Assembly: GCA_041653615.1 (NCBI GenBank)
Contig: JBAZEZ010000014.1
Coordinates: 1 to 44,409, forward strand
DNA from: JAHJUB01 sp041653615 [NCBI: Candidatus Ratteibacteria bacterium]
GTDB lineage: Bacteria; Ratteibacteria; UBA8468; MWAK01
Length of the DNA stretch: 44,409 nucleotides
Direction of reading: 5' to 3'
The notes beneath the pieces were generated by a model. The model worked only from the letters and a program-made list of their open reading frames with translations, ran no database searches and was not told where the DNA came from. How positions within the stretch are numbered: position 1 is the stretch's first letter; each line of letters starts with the position of its first letter. A program made the translations under genes and the position numbers. Shown here one piece after another: positions 23,083 through 32,522 of this stretch.

Positions 23083-25121
23083 AAACCTTAATCTGGAAGG
23101 AATGGCGGGAACAACGACTTTTCTTCTTTCTATCGGTTGGCTTTATTGTTTTTTGTGACGTTGCTTCATTAATATGGCCTCGCGTTATTCATTTTCCACT
23201 AGGCAGGCCTGGAGGCAGTTATTCTGGTCTTGTCCTAATTCTTCTGCCGTTAATTTTTTCCTTAGGCCTTTCCACCCATTCTTTTACTTCGGACTTTATC
23301 AAAAAAACACTCGATTTTAATCTAAGCAGTCCGGTTTCTTCGGCAAGAATATTCTGGGTCAAGTTTCTCTTTAACCTGGCCCTTCTTTTCGTTCTTATCC
23401 TTATCACACAACTGATTCTCCGGATTTCCGCGTATGATTATACGATACTCTTTTTGGGGGATGTGGGGCATGGGTCACCAGAGAGATTTTTTCCGGTTAT
23501 CATCTTCTTTGTTTTTATCCTGACTCTCTATTCGGCTGCGTGTTTCAGTTCCTTGCTTCTTAAAAACGCTATAACTGCTATTATATGCACCCCATTCCTC
23601 ATAATTTTCGGCTGTATTTTATTTGGAGCTGCACTCATCGGTCTGTATTCCGTTGTTCGGATAGAATATTTTTGGATTGTCGGGCTTTTTCTTTTATTGA
23701 TACTTTTTATATATTTCAGTTTCTTTTCGTGGCAAAAAGCAGTCGCAAAAGAGGGTTCGTTTGGAAAGATAACTGCAATCGTTTCTATTGCAGCAATATG
23801 TTTTTCCTTCATTGTGCATGGTATTTGTATTTTTGCGGGGGAAAGAGAGCTAAAGCAGGTAGTAGCACAGGCAGAAAAAGTAGGTTTTAAACTTCAGCCC
23901 GAGCAGGTAATCCCGCCTCAAATTCCCGATAAAGAAAACGCTGCCATTGTTTACCAGGAAGCGTTTGCGCTAGCAGACAAACTGAAGAAAGAACATGGAA
24001 ATGAACTGCAATTTATAGTGCCCGGGCGTAAGATACAATTTGAAGAGCTATCTCCGCAACAAAAAAAGGTACTCACCCGGATAATCCTGAATGACTCGGA
24101 ATTTATAAAACTGTATGGCCTTATTGAAAAAGCCGTTAATTTTCCTTCCTGCCGATTTGACGTTAAATACGGATTAGGAACGTCTCTGCCACATCTCAGC
24201 AAAATACGATACTTGGCGAACCTTGAGGCATTACGTGTGTATCTTTTTTCAGAAGAAAAGGAGTACAAAAGAGCGATAGAATCTGCCCAGACAGGTTTGC
24301 GTCTTGGGGATTCGTTGGCAGACGAACCTACCATAATATCACAGCTTGTCAGAAAAACGATTGATGAAACAGCCATGAATTCCTTTCAGTCAATTTTTAA
24401 TTCATATCCCGATAAGAATTTAATAGATGATTATCGAAAAGTTATTTCGGAAATAGACAAAAAGGACAAGAAATTGGCAAGGTTTGAGGCAGAACTCGCG
24501 TTCTTCAATTCTCTCCTGAAAACGCAATCGAACTTTCTTAATTTTGTGAGTGGAATAAGGTACGGGCAAACGGAATATTTTGGCCAAAAAATTCGCCGAA
24601 AGATTTTTAATAAAATTTTCGGAGGGTATCTGGTAAAACCACTTCTTGAGCAAAACCATATTTTTTACATCCAAAAAATGACTGCTTTGATTGCTCTTTC
24701 CAACAGTCCTTTTTTTCTGCAAAAAGAAAAGTTTCGTGAGTGGGATCAGGATTTAATGGTAAATATCGTCGCCTGGTCTAAACGGGGAAAGTGTATGATA
24801 AGCGCAATGTTACTTCCGGCTATTAGTAGCATCCTTGAACAACAGGTCAAATACACTGCCACCCTCGACTCTTTCAAACTCGCCCTTGCCCTGAAAATTT
24901 ACAAACAAAAACACGGATACTACCCGGATAAAATAGCAATCCTTTCACCGGAGGTAATCCCGGAATTACCCCTTGACCCATTCACCGGCAAGGAATACAT
25001 CTACCGCAAAGAAGGCAGGGGGTTTATAGTCTACAGCATTGGCCTCAACGAAAAAGATGATAATGGTGTCTATGACCCGAAACAGAAATATGATGATATT
25101 GCCTGGAAGGTATTGAATTAA
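23079..25121 (+). CDS. ABC-2 permease fused to a large extracytoplasmic domain (copy 1)
   Basis: 680 residues. Residues 1-~260 are an ABC-2-type permease: the cytoplasmic opening MKTLIWKEWREQR and six hydrophobic segments, ending near FSFIVHGICIFAGE. Residues ~265-680 are a soluble, mostly helical domain with QIPDKENAAIVYQEAF (about 285-300), a conserved CRF (about 355) and the repeat-like AIESAQTGLRLGDSLADEP. The tail is pseudopilin-like: LALKIYKQKHGYYPD...LPLDPFTGKEYIY...YSIGLNEKDDNG. That tail resembles the C-terminal part of GspG-type pseudopilins. With six TM helices both the N-terminus and the ectodomain would be on the same side, so membrane orientation of the big domain needs one extra or one fewer helix and is unresolved. 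A strong GGGGAGG ribosome-binding site precedes it. The gene is paralogous to those at 25135 and 28777. Confidence 0.85.
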   Translation: MKTLIWKEWREQRLFFFLSVGFIVFCDVASLIWPRVIHFPLGRPGGSYSGLVLILLPLIFSLGLSTHSFTSDFIKKTLDFNLSSPVSSARIFWVKFLFNLALLFVLILITQLILRISAYDYTILFLGDVGHGSPERFFPVIIFFVFILTLYSAACFSSLLLKNAITAIICTPFLIIFGCILFGAALIGLYSVVRIEYFWIVGLFLLLILFIYFSFFSWQKAVAKEGSFGKITAIVSIAAICFSFIVHGICIFAGERELKQVVAQAEKVGFKLQPEQVIPPQIPDKENAAIVYQEAFALADKLKKEHGNELQFIVPGRKIQFEELSPQQKKVLTRIILNDSEFIKLYGLIEKAVNFPSCRFDVKYGLGTSLPHLSKIRYLANLEALRVYLFSEEKEYKRAIESAQTGLRLGDSLADEPTIISQLVRKTIDETAMNSFQSIFNSYPDKNLIDDYRKVISEIDKKDKKLARFEAELAFFNSLLKTQSNFLNFVSGIRYGQTEYFGQKIRRKIFNKIFGGYLVKPLLEQNHIFYIQKMTALIALSNSPFFLQKEKFREWDQDLMVNIVAWSKRGKCMISAMLLPAISSILEQQVKYTATLDSFKLALALKIYKQKHGYYPDKIAILSPEVIPELPLDPFTGKEYIYRKEGRGFIVYSIGLNEKDDNGVYDPKQKYDDIAWKVLN

Positions 25122-25134
25122 CCGGAGATATCCA

Positions 25135-27207
25135 ATGAAAACCTTAATCTGGAAGGAATGGCGGGAACAGCGTCTCTTCTTCTTTCTGGCCGTTGGCATT
25201 ATTGTTTTGAGCCGGATCGTACCTTATTTTCTCCCAAAAAGAATGGTGGGTTACGAAACCTATGCGGTAGTTTTCGGTTGTTTTATCCTTCCCATCCTTT
25301 TTTCCCTATTTCTTGGCGCAATCTCCTTTACCGGAGAATTCATAAAAAATACAAAATCTTTCCTTTTGAGTCAGCCTCTGACTTCTAAAAGGCTGTTCTG
25401 GACAAAATTCTTTTCCATTTTGGTTCTTCTCTTTGTGCTTGTCCTCCTCACCCTATTTGTTTTCCTTGCTCTGCCGTTTAAAGGAACGGTCTTTTATAGT
25501 AGGGGAGACTGGGTTATTTTTCTTTTAGTTCCACTTTCAATGGTTATCCTGTATTCTGCTGCTTGTTTTAGTTCCCTTTTGCTCAAAAACAGCCTCACCG
25601 CCATTATCTGCACACCTTTTGTTCTGTTGTTCGGAATCTTACTTGTCTTGCCTCTATCCGTTGTTCTGTTTTTAATATCCTCCTCTTTAGTTGTATTTAA
25701 CTTTTTCGCCTTTTCTCTCCTGATAGCAACATTCCTTATTTTTAGTTTCCTGACCTGGCAGAAAGCCATTGTTAAAGATGTATCTCCTGCCAAAACAATT
25801 TTTGCTACTACTGCTGTTATTCTACTTATTTCTTTTGGTAGTCACGCTATCGCAAATCTTGTGGCCAGTCAGAAATTAAACAAGACCATCCAGCAGGCAA
25901 AAGCAGAAGGTATTAAACTGACACTCCAGGAAATAATCCCGCCCCCGGTATCGGATAAAGACAATGCTGCTTTAGTCTACCAGCAAGCTTTTGATTTGAT
26001 TGACAAGTTAAAAGCTAAATACAAGGAAGAATGGAAATACATGCCGTATGAAAGCCAAATAAAAACAGAAAAACTCACCCTCCAACAAAAAAATGTTATC
26101 AGCAGAATTATGAAAGACCCTGAATTTGCCAGATTCTATGCTTTACTTGAAAGAGCCGTCAATCTTCCTTCCTGTCGTTTTAACCTGAGGTATGAAGACG
26201 GCCCGGCAATGCTCCTCCCCCATCTTTCCAAAATGCGTAGCTTGGCAAGATTGCTTGCCGCCCGAACCTACATTCTTGCCCAAGAAGGAAGATACAAAGA
26301 AGCCATGGAATCAGCAACGACAGGTCTTCGTCTGGGAAATTCCTTGGCTGATGAATCCATACTTATTTCCCAACTTGTCCGGATAGCGGCAGACCAAATC
26401 GCGATGGATTCTTTTCGGCAACTGCTTAACAATTTCAATGGCGCGGTTTCCGTCAGAGACTACCGGAATCTCATTTCAGCAATAGACAGAAAAGATAAAA
26501 GTTTGACTACAGGACTGGAAGGAGAGTTGGCGTTGGGGGGAGGATACTTTTTTGAACTGGGCTTAGGCAAAAGGCGGATAACTGCTCGGGAAAGTGAATT
26601 CATCGCGAGCGGGGGTAAGAAAAACATCGGCTTTCCGGCAGCTATAAGAGTCATGAGCAGGTCTTTTGGACAGGACAACATTGGAAGCCAAATTTTCTGG
26701 ACAATCTACTGCAGTTATCTCGGAAAGCCTGTTTTGAAAGAAGACTATGCTTTCTCCATCCAGGGATATTCAACCTTGATCAGACTCTCTCAAAAAACTT
26801 ACTTTTCTGCAAAGAACGAGACCTCCGAATGGGAAAGGAAAATATCTATTACAGAAAAGTTTGCAGCAATGAAACACATTGTAAGTTTACTGATGTTACC
26901 AGCCCTTGGCAGAGCGAACCAACAGCAATCTATCTGCACCGCCGGTCTTGAGTCCTTAAAACTTGCCACTGCCCTGAAAATCTACAAACAGAAACACGGC
27001 AATTACCCGGATATGCTGTTATCCGTTTCCCCGGAAATTATCCCGGAATTACCTCTTGACCCCTTTACCGGCAAAGACTATATATATCGCAAAGAAGGGA
27101 AGGGGTTTATTCTCTATAGTGTCGGTCCCAACGAAAGAGACGATAACGGCGTTTACGACCCAAAACACCCAACCACATACGATATTGCCTGGAAGGTATT
27201 GAATTAG
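25135..27207 (+). CDS. ABC-2 permease fused to a large extracytoplasmic domain (copy 2)
   Basis: 690 residues, closest to the preceding gene and 13 nt behind it. The first 35 nt of the two genes are identical, and the protein opening (MKTLIWKEWREQRLFFFL) matches residue for residue, indicating tandem duplication. A permease part with six hydrophobic segments (about 15-250) leads to an ectodomain with PPPVSDKDNAALVYQQAF, LPSCRF, ESATTGLRLGNSLADES and the tail TALKIYKQKHGNYPD...LPLDPFTGKDYIYRKEG...NERDDNGVYDP. It differs from copy 1 mainly around residues 430-560. The permease half would pair with the ATPase encoded next. Confidence 0.85.
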   Translation: MKTLIWKEWREQRLFFFLAVGIIVLSRIVPYFLPKRMVGYETYAVVFGCFILPILFSLFLGAISFTGEFIKNTKSFLLSQPLTSKRLFWTKFFSILVLLFVLVLLTLFVFLALPFKGTVFYSRGDWVIFLLVPLSMVILYSAACFSSLLLKNSLTAIICTPFVLLFGILLVLPLSVVLFLISSSLVVFNFFAFSLLIATFLIFSFLTWQKAIVKDVSPAKTIFATTAVILLISFGSHAIANLVASQKLNKTIQQAKAEGIKLTLQEIIPPPVSDKDNAALVYQQAFDLIDKLKAKYKEEWKYMPYESQIKTEKLTLQQKNVISRIMKDPEFARFYALLERAVNLPSCRFNLRYEDGPAMLLPHLSKMRSLARLLAARTYILAQEGRYKEAMESATTGLRLGNSLADESILISQLVRIAADQIAMDSFRQLLNNFNGAVSVRDYRNLISAIDRKDKSLTTGLEGELALGGGYFFELGLGKRRITARESEFIASGGKKNIGFPAAIRVMSRSFGQDNIGSQIFWTIYCSYLGKPVLKEDYAFSIQGYSTLIRLSQKTYFSAKNETSEWERKISITEKFAAMKHIVSLLMLPALGRANQQQSICTAGLESLKLATALKIYKQKHGNYPDMLLSVSPEIIPELPLDPFTGKDYIYRKEGKGFILYSVGPNERDDNGVYDPKHPTTYDIAWKVLN

Positions 27208-27236
27208 AAGCATAGAACAAACAAGGGAGGCAAATA

Positions 27237-28133
27237 ATGGCAGAGTACGTAATTGAAACACAAGGTCTAACCAAAAGATACACCCGCCGCAACGAAGCGG
27301 TAAAATCTTTGGACCTGAAGGTTCCTAAAGGTTCCGTCTATGTTTTTCTGGGCAGGAACGGGGCCGGCAAGACCACAACTATCCGGATGCTCTTAGGCCT
27401 CCTTCAAAAAACTGCCGGTAAAGCAGAAGTTCTGGGTCTTGACCCGGACAAGAACCCTGTTCCCATCAAGAAGCGGGTCGGCTATGTGGCCGACAACCAG
27501 AAGATGTATGATTGGATGACCATCCAGGAGACCATTAACTTCTGCCGGCCTTTCTATCCTACCTGGAATAACAGTTTGGCTGAAGACCTGCTTAAGCGCT
27601 TTGAACTGCCAAAGAGAGCCAAGATTAAGGAACTCTCCCGCGGAATGAACGGCAAGGTGGCTCTTCTGCTTGCCCTTGCCCATCAGCCGGAACTCTTAAT
27701 ACTTGATGACCCGACTTCCGGTCTGGACCCGGTGGTCAGGCGGGAATTCCTACAGGGGATTATCGAGATTATTCACCAGGAGGCAAAGACTGTTTTCTTC
27801 TCCACTCACATCATTACCGAGGCCGAGCAGATAGCCGATTATGCAGGGGTTTTGGAAGAAGGAAAGCTCCTGTTGTCTCAACCGCTGGACAAACTTAAAG
27901 ACTCGGTCAAACAGATTCGGCTTATTTTTGAAAATAAGGTACCTGACGACGTATCCTTCCCCGGTCTGCTCAAAAAGGAACTGGTCGGCCACGAACTGGT
28001 CCTGACCGTCAAAGACTATGCTCCCGACGCTTTGAAATCGCTTGCCAGATTCAATCCAAAGAGTACCGAAGTGTTGGACCTGAACCTTGAGGATATCTTT
28101 GTCTCTCTGGTAGGCAAGGAGGCAGTGGCATGA
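27237..28133 (+). CDS. ABC transporter ATP-binding protein (YtrB-like)
   Basis: 298 residues. Walker A is GRNGAGKTT (about 39-47), the signature is LSRGM instead of LSGGQ, and Walker B is LLILDDPTSGLD, followed by the switch His in FFSTHIITEAE. The residue after the Walker B Asp is Asp rather than the usual catalytic Glu, which may be a subfamily trait or lower ATPase turnover. A ~75-residue C-terminal extension ends in LNLEDIFVSLVGKEA. It has AGGGAGG upstream, 29 nt after copy 2, and is the only ATPase for four permease-type genes, so it must serve several permeases or select one pair. Confidence 0.93.
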   Translation: MAEYVIETQGLTKRYTRRNEAVKSLDLKVPKGSVYVFLGRNGAGKTTTIRMLLGLLQKTAGKAEVLGLDPDKNPVPIKKRVGYVADNQKMYDWMTIQETINFCRPFYPTWNNSLAEDLLKRFELPKRAKIKELSRGMNGKVALLLALAHQPELLILDDPTSGLDPVVRREFLQGIIEIIHQEAKTVFFSTHIITEAEQIADYAGVLEEGKLLLSQPLDKLKDSVKQIRLIFENKVPDDVSFPGLLKKELVGHELVLTVKDYAPDALKSLARFNPKSTEVLDLNLEDIFVSLVGKEAVA

Positions 28134-28780
28134 AATCTCTATTCTGGAAAGAATGGCGGGAAAATAGGACTAATTTGTTAATTGGAATTATGATCGTTAT
28201 AGGATTTCTTCTCTTATCTTTTTTTGTTAGTGGGGACATGGTGGATATAGCGAAGGTTTTAGCACTTGTGGCAATTTTTGCCTTCGCCGGTGTATTTGGA
28301 GCCTGGTCGTTTACCAAAGAGAAAAACACGCTTGAATTTTTCCTTTCAACCCCGGTTAAAAGAGAAACAATCTTTTTGAATAAATGGCTATCCGGCATTT
28401 TAAATATCCTCATCCTTCTATCCGTAGTGCTTGTGATGGAAGCAGTAATTTTTTACAGCACAGGCGGCTTTAATTTCTTATTCCACCTTCGCCAAACAGC
28501 GGATAATAGAATACTGGCATGGTCTCTTCCTGCATATTTTCTTTATTATAATATTGCATTTCTTTTGTCGCTTCTACTTTTCGAGATTATCTCCGCGGTG
28601 CTGGGGGGATTAATTATCTATGTGGTGGTTGCAATACCATTTGTTAGCTTTTTTTCCAGCCACGGTCCTCGTTTGTACCACGCATTGGCCTGGATTTGGA
28701 CGATTTTACAACTAATTATTTCCTTAAGCATTTTTCTTATCGCCTACCGCATTTTCTCCCGAAAAGAGGTGAAAGTATGA
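28130..28780 (+). CDS. ABC-2 permease without the extra domain
   Basis: 216 residues, opening MKSLFWKEWRENR like its neighbours, then six hydrophobic segments (about 17-35, 42-58, 85-107, 127-150, 157-178, 185-208). It has no ectodomain. It overlaps the ATPase gene by 4 nt and the next permease by 4 nt (ATGA at both ends), so ATPase, bare permease and copy 3 are translationally coupled. The simplest model has this protein as the common partner subunit. Confidence 0.88.
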   Translation: MKSLFWKEWRENRTNLLIGIMIVIGFLLLSFFVSGDMVDIAKVLALVAIFAFAGVFGAWSFTKEKNTLEFFLSTPVKRETIFLNKWLSGILNILILLSVVLVMEAVIFYSTGGFNFLFHLRQTADNRILAWSLPAYFLYYNIAFLLSLLLFEIISAVLGGLIIYVVVAIPFVSFFSSHGPRLYHALAWIWTILQLIISLSIFLIAYRIFSRKEVKV

Positions 28781-30828
28781 AATCCCTATTCTGGAAAGAA
28801 TTACGGGAAAACCGCTTGCTTCTATTTTTGTCAGCCGCTATTGTTTTGATGGTATATATCTTTTCCGTTGTGATTAAGATGCGGTGGTTTGATTTTGAAA
28901 TGGCCACCGGTACAGCATACGTGTTTCTTGTTCTTTTCGCCCTCATCTTTGGAGTTTCCACTTTCAGCGGCGAATTAGAAAGAGATAATTTGAATTTCCT
29001 CATTTCCTTGCCGATTACCAGAAACCGCATTTTTTGGACAAAATTCCTAGCCGGTTTTGCCTGCCTGGTCTTCCTTTCTCTTTTTTTTCTGTTAGTCGCC
29101 TTTCTTTTCTCTTTTGTTTCTCCGGTAAAAAGATTTCTTTTCCAGCCCGGAACATCCTTATTTAGCGGCCTGCTGATGATTTACGTTTCTATTGCCTGTT
29201 ATCTTTACTCCATCGGGTTTCTGTTGGCTGCCTTGCGGGTTAGAACGCTACCGGGAGTTATTTCCGGTTTCCTGTTGGCCGGTTTTCTGTACCTTGTAAT
29301 TAATCCTTTAAGCGACATCCTGTTTGGCTACAGCAATCCTGTCGGTAACTTTTTTAATATTCAAGCTACGATTTTTCATATCTTTCTGTCTGCCGCGATA
29401 GCCCTTTTCTTTGCTTATTACTTTTGGACAAGGTATGTGACGCGGGGAATGTCTTCTTTCAGGTCGACAATCAGGACCAGTATAACTTTTCTTCTGTTTC
29501 TCGGTCTTCTTTACGCAGGCCTTAATCTATTTTATGCCCGTCAAATAACCGCGGAGATTGAACGGATAAAAATCTCCGGACGGCCGACTACACCCATTGA
29601 GGCTGCGCCAAAACCGGTTCCTGACAGGGAAAACGCCGCTCTTATCTATGAAGAGGCGTTCAAATTATTGGAAGGTAAGGGAACGGACAGGCATAATAAA
29701 TACAGCGAGAAAGAAAGAGAATTATCCAATGCTTTCAAAGGCCTTGATTATAGTAATTTCTTTCAGTGGAAAATAGAAGATAAACAGAGAATATTTCAGA
29801 TTGCCGGAGAAAATAAACCCGCGTATCTGTTTATAAAGAAAGCCACGCAGGTACCCGCCTGCCGTTTTCCCCTTGATTATACCGCTGGCAACAATATGGA
29901 GTTTCCGTACCATACCCCGATACGTCTCCTGCGTGGCATCCTGATTGCCAGAACAATAACTGAGGCCGAACAGGGTAATTATAACGCCGCGGTTGACGAC
30001 CTTCTTTCAGGCGTTCAGATGGCTGAACATCTTTCTACAGAACCCGATACGATGTCTTTTTCGTTTTACAACGGAACGATAAATACTTTCCTGAAAATCC
30101 TTCAGGGTATCTATGATCGGACCGATTTAAACCAACCTCAATTAATAAGGATCGCCAAAAAGTTAGACAGCATTCCTGGCCGCGAAAGTGCTGTACATGC
30201 TGCAACAGGGGAAAGGGCCTGTTTTCCAATGAGCGCCTTCCGTATGCTTATCTCTCCAAGAGCTAACGAAACTTTTTGGGGTGCCGCACCTCCTTACTAC
30301 GCTGGACCGGTTCTATTCTTTTACCGGACCCTTGGGAATCTTAATCATAAGCATGATTATATTGTTTTTCTCCGTTTATCGGAACAGCAACTTAATCTGC
30401 TTGAAAAGCCTTACTATCAAACAAAGGATGTCTTTAGAGGTTTTGAAAGAAACCTAAAACGGTTAAGCCGTTACGCTCCTTTTACCGTCATGTTCGATCG
30501 CTACTATGGCCAAGCGTTTTCCCTCCCAATTGCCAATCTCGAAGCCTTGCAGGATTTAGCCAAAATCGTCACAGCTTTGAAAAGGTATAAGTTAACGCAC
30601 GGACAATACCCGAAAGACTTGGCCGAATTAAGGCCGGATTTTATCTCCGAATTACCCATAGACCCTTTCACCGGCAGAGATTTTATTTATAAGCAGGAAG
30701 GAAAAGGATTTATATTATACAGTCTGGGTGAAAACGGCGTTGATAATGGCGGCAAGATAATTATTCGGAGGTTTGTGGGGGATTCGGGGGAACTGTCGGA
30801 TGACATTCCCTGGCGCCAGAATCATTGA
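28777..30828 (+). CDS. ABC-2 permease fused to a large extracytoplasmic domain (copy 3)
   Basis: 683 residues from the ATG at 28777 (ATGA overlap with the previous gene; GAGGTG ribosome-binding site). An in-frame ATG at 28696 lies inside the upstream gene and is not used. The opening is MKSLFWKELRENR, and the permease domain runs to about 260. The ectodomain is more divergent than copies 1 and 2 but keeps KPVPDRENAALIYEEAF, VPACRF and AEQGNYNAAVDDLLSGVQMA. The tail is TALKRYKLTHGQYPKDLAEL...LPIDPFTGRDFIYKQEGKGFI LYSLGENGVDNGG. The pattern of shared motifs shows a three-member permease paralog family within one operon. Confidence 0.85.
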   Translation: MKSLFWKELRENRLLLFLSAAIVLMVYIFSVVIKMRWFDFEMATGTAYVFLVLFALIFGVSTFSGELERDNLNFLISLPITRNRIFWTKFLAGFACLVFLSLFFLLVAFLFSFVSPVKRFLFQPGTSLFSGLLMIYVSIACYLYSIGFLLAALRVRTLPGVISGFLLAGFLYLVINPLSDILFGYSNPVGNFFNIQATIFHIFLSAAIALFFAYYFWTRYVTRGMSSFRSTIRTSITFLLFLGLLYAGLNLFYARQITAEIERIKISGRPTTPIEAAPKPVPDRENAALIYEEAFKLLEGKGTDRHNKYSEKERELSNAFKGLDYSNFFQWKIEDKQRIFQIAGENKPAYLFIKKATQVPACRFPLDYTAGNNMEFPYHTPIRLLRGILIARTITEAEQGNYNAAVDDLLSGVQMAEHLSTEPDTMSFSFYNGTINTFLKILQGIYDRTDLNQPQLIRIAKKLDSIPGRESAVHAATGERACFPMSAFRMLISPRANETFWGAAPPYYAGPVLFFYRTLGNLNHKHDYIVFLRLSEQQLNLLEKPYYQTKDVFRGFERNLKRLSRYAPFTVMFDRYYGQAFSLPIANLEALQDLAKIVTALKRYKLTHGQYPKDLAELRPDFISELPIDPFTGRDFIYKQEGKGFILYSLGENGVDNGGKIIIRRFVGDSGELSDDIPWRQNH

Positions 30829-30847
30829 ACGGTAATTTAAATTTTAT

Positions 30848-31519
30848 ATGGCTCTTTTTTTATTTGTTGGGTTTTTAATCATCGTTGGAATGCAAGCATG
30901 GTATATAGTTGGTCTGGCGTTGGACAAGGAACTCAGTACCATTCAGTATATAGTTCTGGGCGCAGTCTTGTTGTTGATAGCCTCCGGCGCCTCCGGATTA
31001 CTGCATATGCCTGGCGTAGTTTTCTTTCCTCTTCTCTTCCTGCCCATTATTTTCTTAAAGATAACTCAGGAATTAGAGGAGAAACACGGGTTAAAGAAGG
31101 AAGAGGAGCAAAGGCGCCAAGAAATAAAGATCTGGGAAGATACCATGCAAAAAGAACCGGAATATGCCGGCTCTTACATTTTTTTAGGTGACCTGCACCT
31201 GCGCCTGGGGGAAAAGGATAAAGCGCTGGCGTATTATAAAAAAGCGCTTTCCTTGCGGCCTGAAGACCCGAAGGTTATGAATCAAATCTATTTCATTGAA
31301 CACAAGATGGAGCTACGGCCCAAATTGACTAAAGACGACCGGGATATTGTCAGGGCCGAACTGAAACGAACTCCGCTTATCGCGGCTGTGATTACTGCCG
31401 CATTGGGACTTATCGCTCTTTTCTTTCATTATCTCCAAATTCCGCCATTAATATCTGGATTCATAATTTTTATGCTCATCCCTGCCGGTTTCCTTGCTTA
31501 TTGGACTATGAAGATCTGA
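30848..31519 (+). CDS. TPR-containing membrane protein
   Basis: 223 residues. Three hydrophobic N-terminal segments (about 2-22, 33-52, 58-75) are followed by a charged coil (ELEEKHGLKKEEEQRRQE). One clear TPR unit (AGSYIFLGDLHLRLGEKDKA then LAYYKKALSLRPEDP, about 108-142) precedes two more hydrophobic helices at the C-terminus (about 178-220). It could scaffold the ABC proteins. No Shine-Dalgarno is seen, and the 19-nt gap after copy 3 suggests coupling to the operon. Confidence 0.7.
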   Translation: MALFLFVGFLIIVGMQAWYIVGLALDKELSTIQYIVLGAVLLLIASGASGLLHMPGVVFFPLLFLPIIFLKITQELEEKHGLKKEEEQRRQEIKIWEDTMQKEPEYAGSYIFLGDLHLRLGEKDKALAYYKKALSLRPEDPKVMNQIYFIEHKMELRPKLTKDDRDIVRAELKRTPLIAAVITAALGLIALFFHYLQIPPLISGFIIFMLIPAGFLAYWTMKI

Positions 31520-31621
31520 TTTGAATAAATTCGGCGCCATGACCATTGACCGGAAGGTTTTAGGGTGGTAACATCTGGGTATATTATTCTGTTATTTGCT
31601 GTAGAAAACGGGGAGTAGATT

Positions 31622-32482
31622 ATGAAAAAGAGAATAGGGGTATCGATGCTTATTGCAGGTATCATGCTTTTCAGTTTGTCTCAGAACGCTAAAGGGGAAG
31701 ACCGCCGGGCGCTGGCGGAGGAACTATTGAACGTTAAGCAGATGCAAAAGACCATAGAAGGAAATCTGGCAGCGATGAAGCGGAGGATGACGTCCCAGTT
31801 AAACAACAATACGAAGATCATGGGGCAGGATGTTCCTGCATCCGCCATCGCTATGCAGAAAAAGAGGTTTGACCTTATCGCCGAAGAAATGAGTTGGGAT
31901 AAAGTGAAAGACGACTATATCTCCGTTTACGCAGCTACCTACACAGAAGAGGAACTTAAAGCACAAATCGATTTCTACAGGTCTACGGCTGGTCGGGCAG
32001 TGGCCGGCAAGGAATCAGAGCTTTCTGAAAAGGTTGCGGAATTAAATCAGAAGCGTATGATTCAAATTATGCCTAAGATTCAAGCCATAATGAAGGATTC
32101 CGTGGTCCAGGAGGTGTATCCAGAAGCGGAGACTAAGTGTCTGACCAACTTGAAAATGATAGGACTTGCCCTCCAGATGTATGCGCAGGACCATAAAAAT
32201 AAATTTCCCGATGATTTAAAGGAGATTTACCAGAAATACAGTTACGTCAAAGATCCGTCGGTATTCTGGTGTCCTGCAGATACTAATCCAAAACCGACTG
32301 ATATTACCAATTCCGTTCCAAATCAGCCCAACAGTTGCCAGATAAGTTACACCTATTATCCCGGGCATTCTGCTAATGAAAGAAGTGTAGCCGATGTAAT
32401 CATTATGGAAGACAATAACCCCGAACACCACAACGGCCGCAGGAACTGTCTCTTCGCCGATGGTCACGTTGAACTTCGGTAA
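31622..32482 (+). CDS. Exported DUF2059 protein fused to an H-x9-DG pseudopilin-like tail
   Basis: 286 residues. A signal peptide (about 1-25) leads to a DUF2059-like helical domain (about 28-150; SWDKVKDDYISVYAATYTEE, FYRSTAGRAVAGKE). The rest (about 165-286) resembles the body of DUF1559/type II pseudopilins: CLTNLKMIGLALQMYAQDHK, NKFPDDLKEIYQKY, a CPAD patch and the terminal HNGRRNCLFADGHVE, an H-x9-DG-type motif. The pseudopilin methylation/transmembrane helix is replaced by the DUF2059 domain, so it would be a soluble periplasmic or surface protein rather than a pilin. The ribosome-binding site is GGGGAG. It is separated from the TPR gene by 102 bp. Confidence 0.78.
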   Translation: MKKRIGVSMLIAGIMLFSLSQNAKGEDRRALAEELLNVKQMQKTIEGNLAAMKRRMTSQLNNNTKIMGQDVPASAIAMQKKRFDLIAEEMSWDKVKDDYISVYAATYTEEELKAQIDFYRSTAGRAVAGKESELSEKVAELNQKRMIQIMPKIQAIMKDSVVQEVYPEAETKCLTNLKMIGLALQMYAQDHKNKFPDDLKEIYQKYSYVKDPSVFWCPADTNPKPTDITNSVPNQPNSCQISYTYYPGHSANERSVADVIIMEDNNPEHHNGRRNCLFADGHVELR

Positions 32483-32522
32483 ACTGGAGTAGACGAGAGA
32501 AGTTAAGGGTTTGGAGGTAAAG

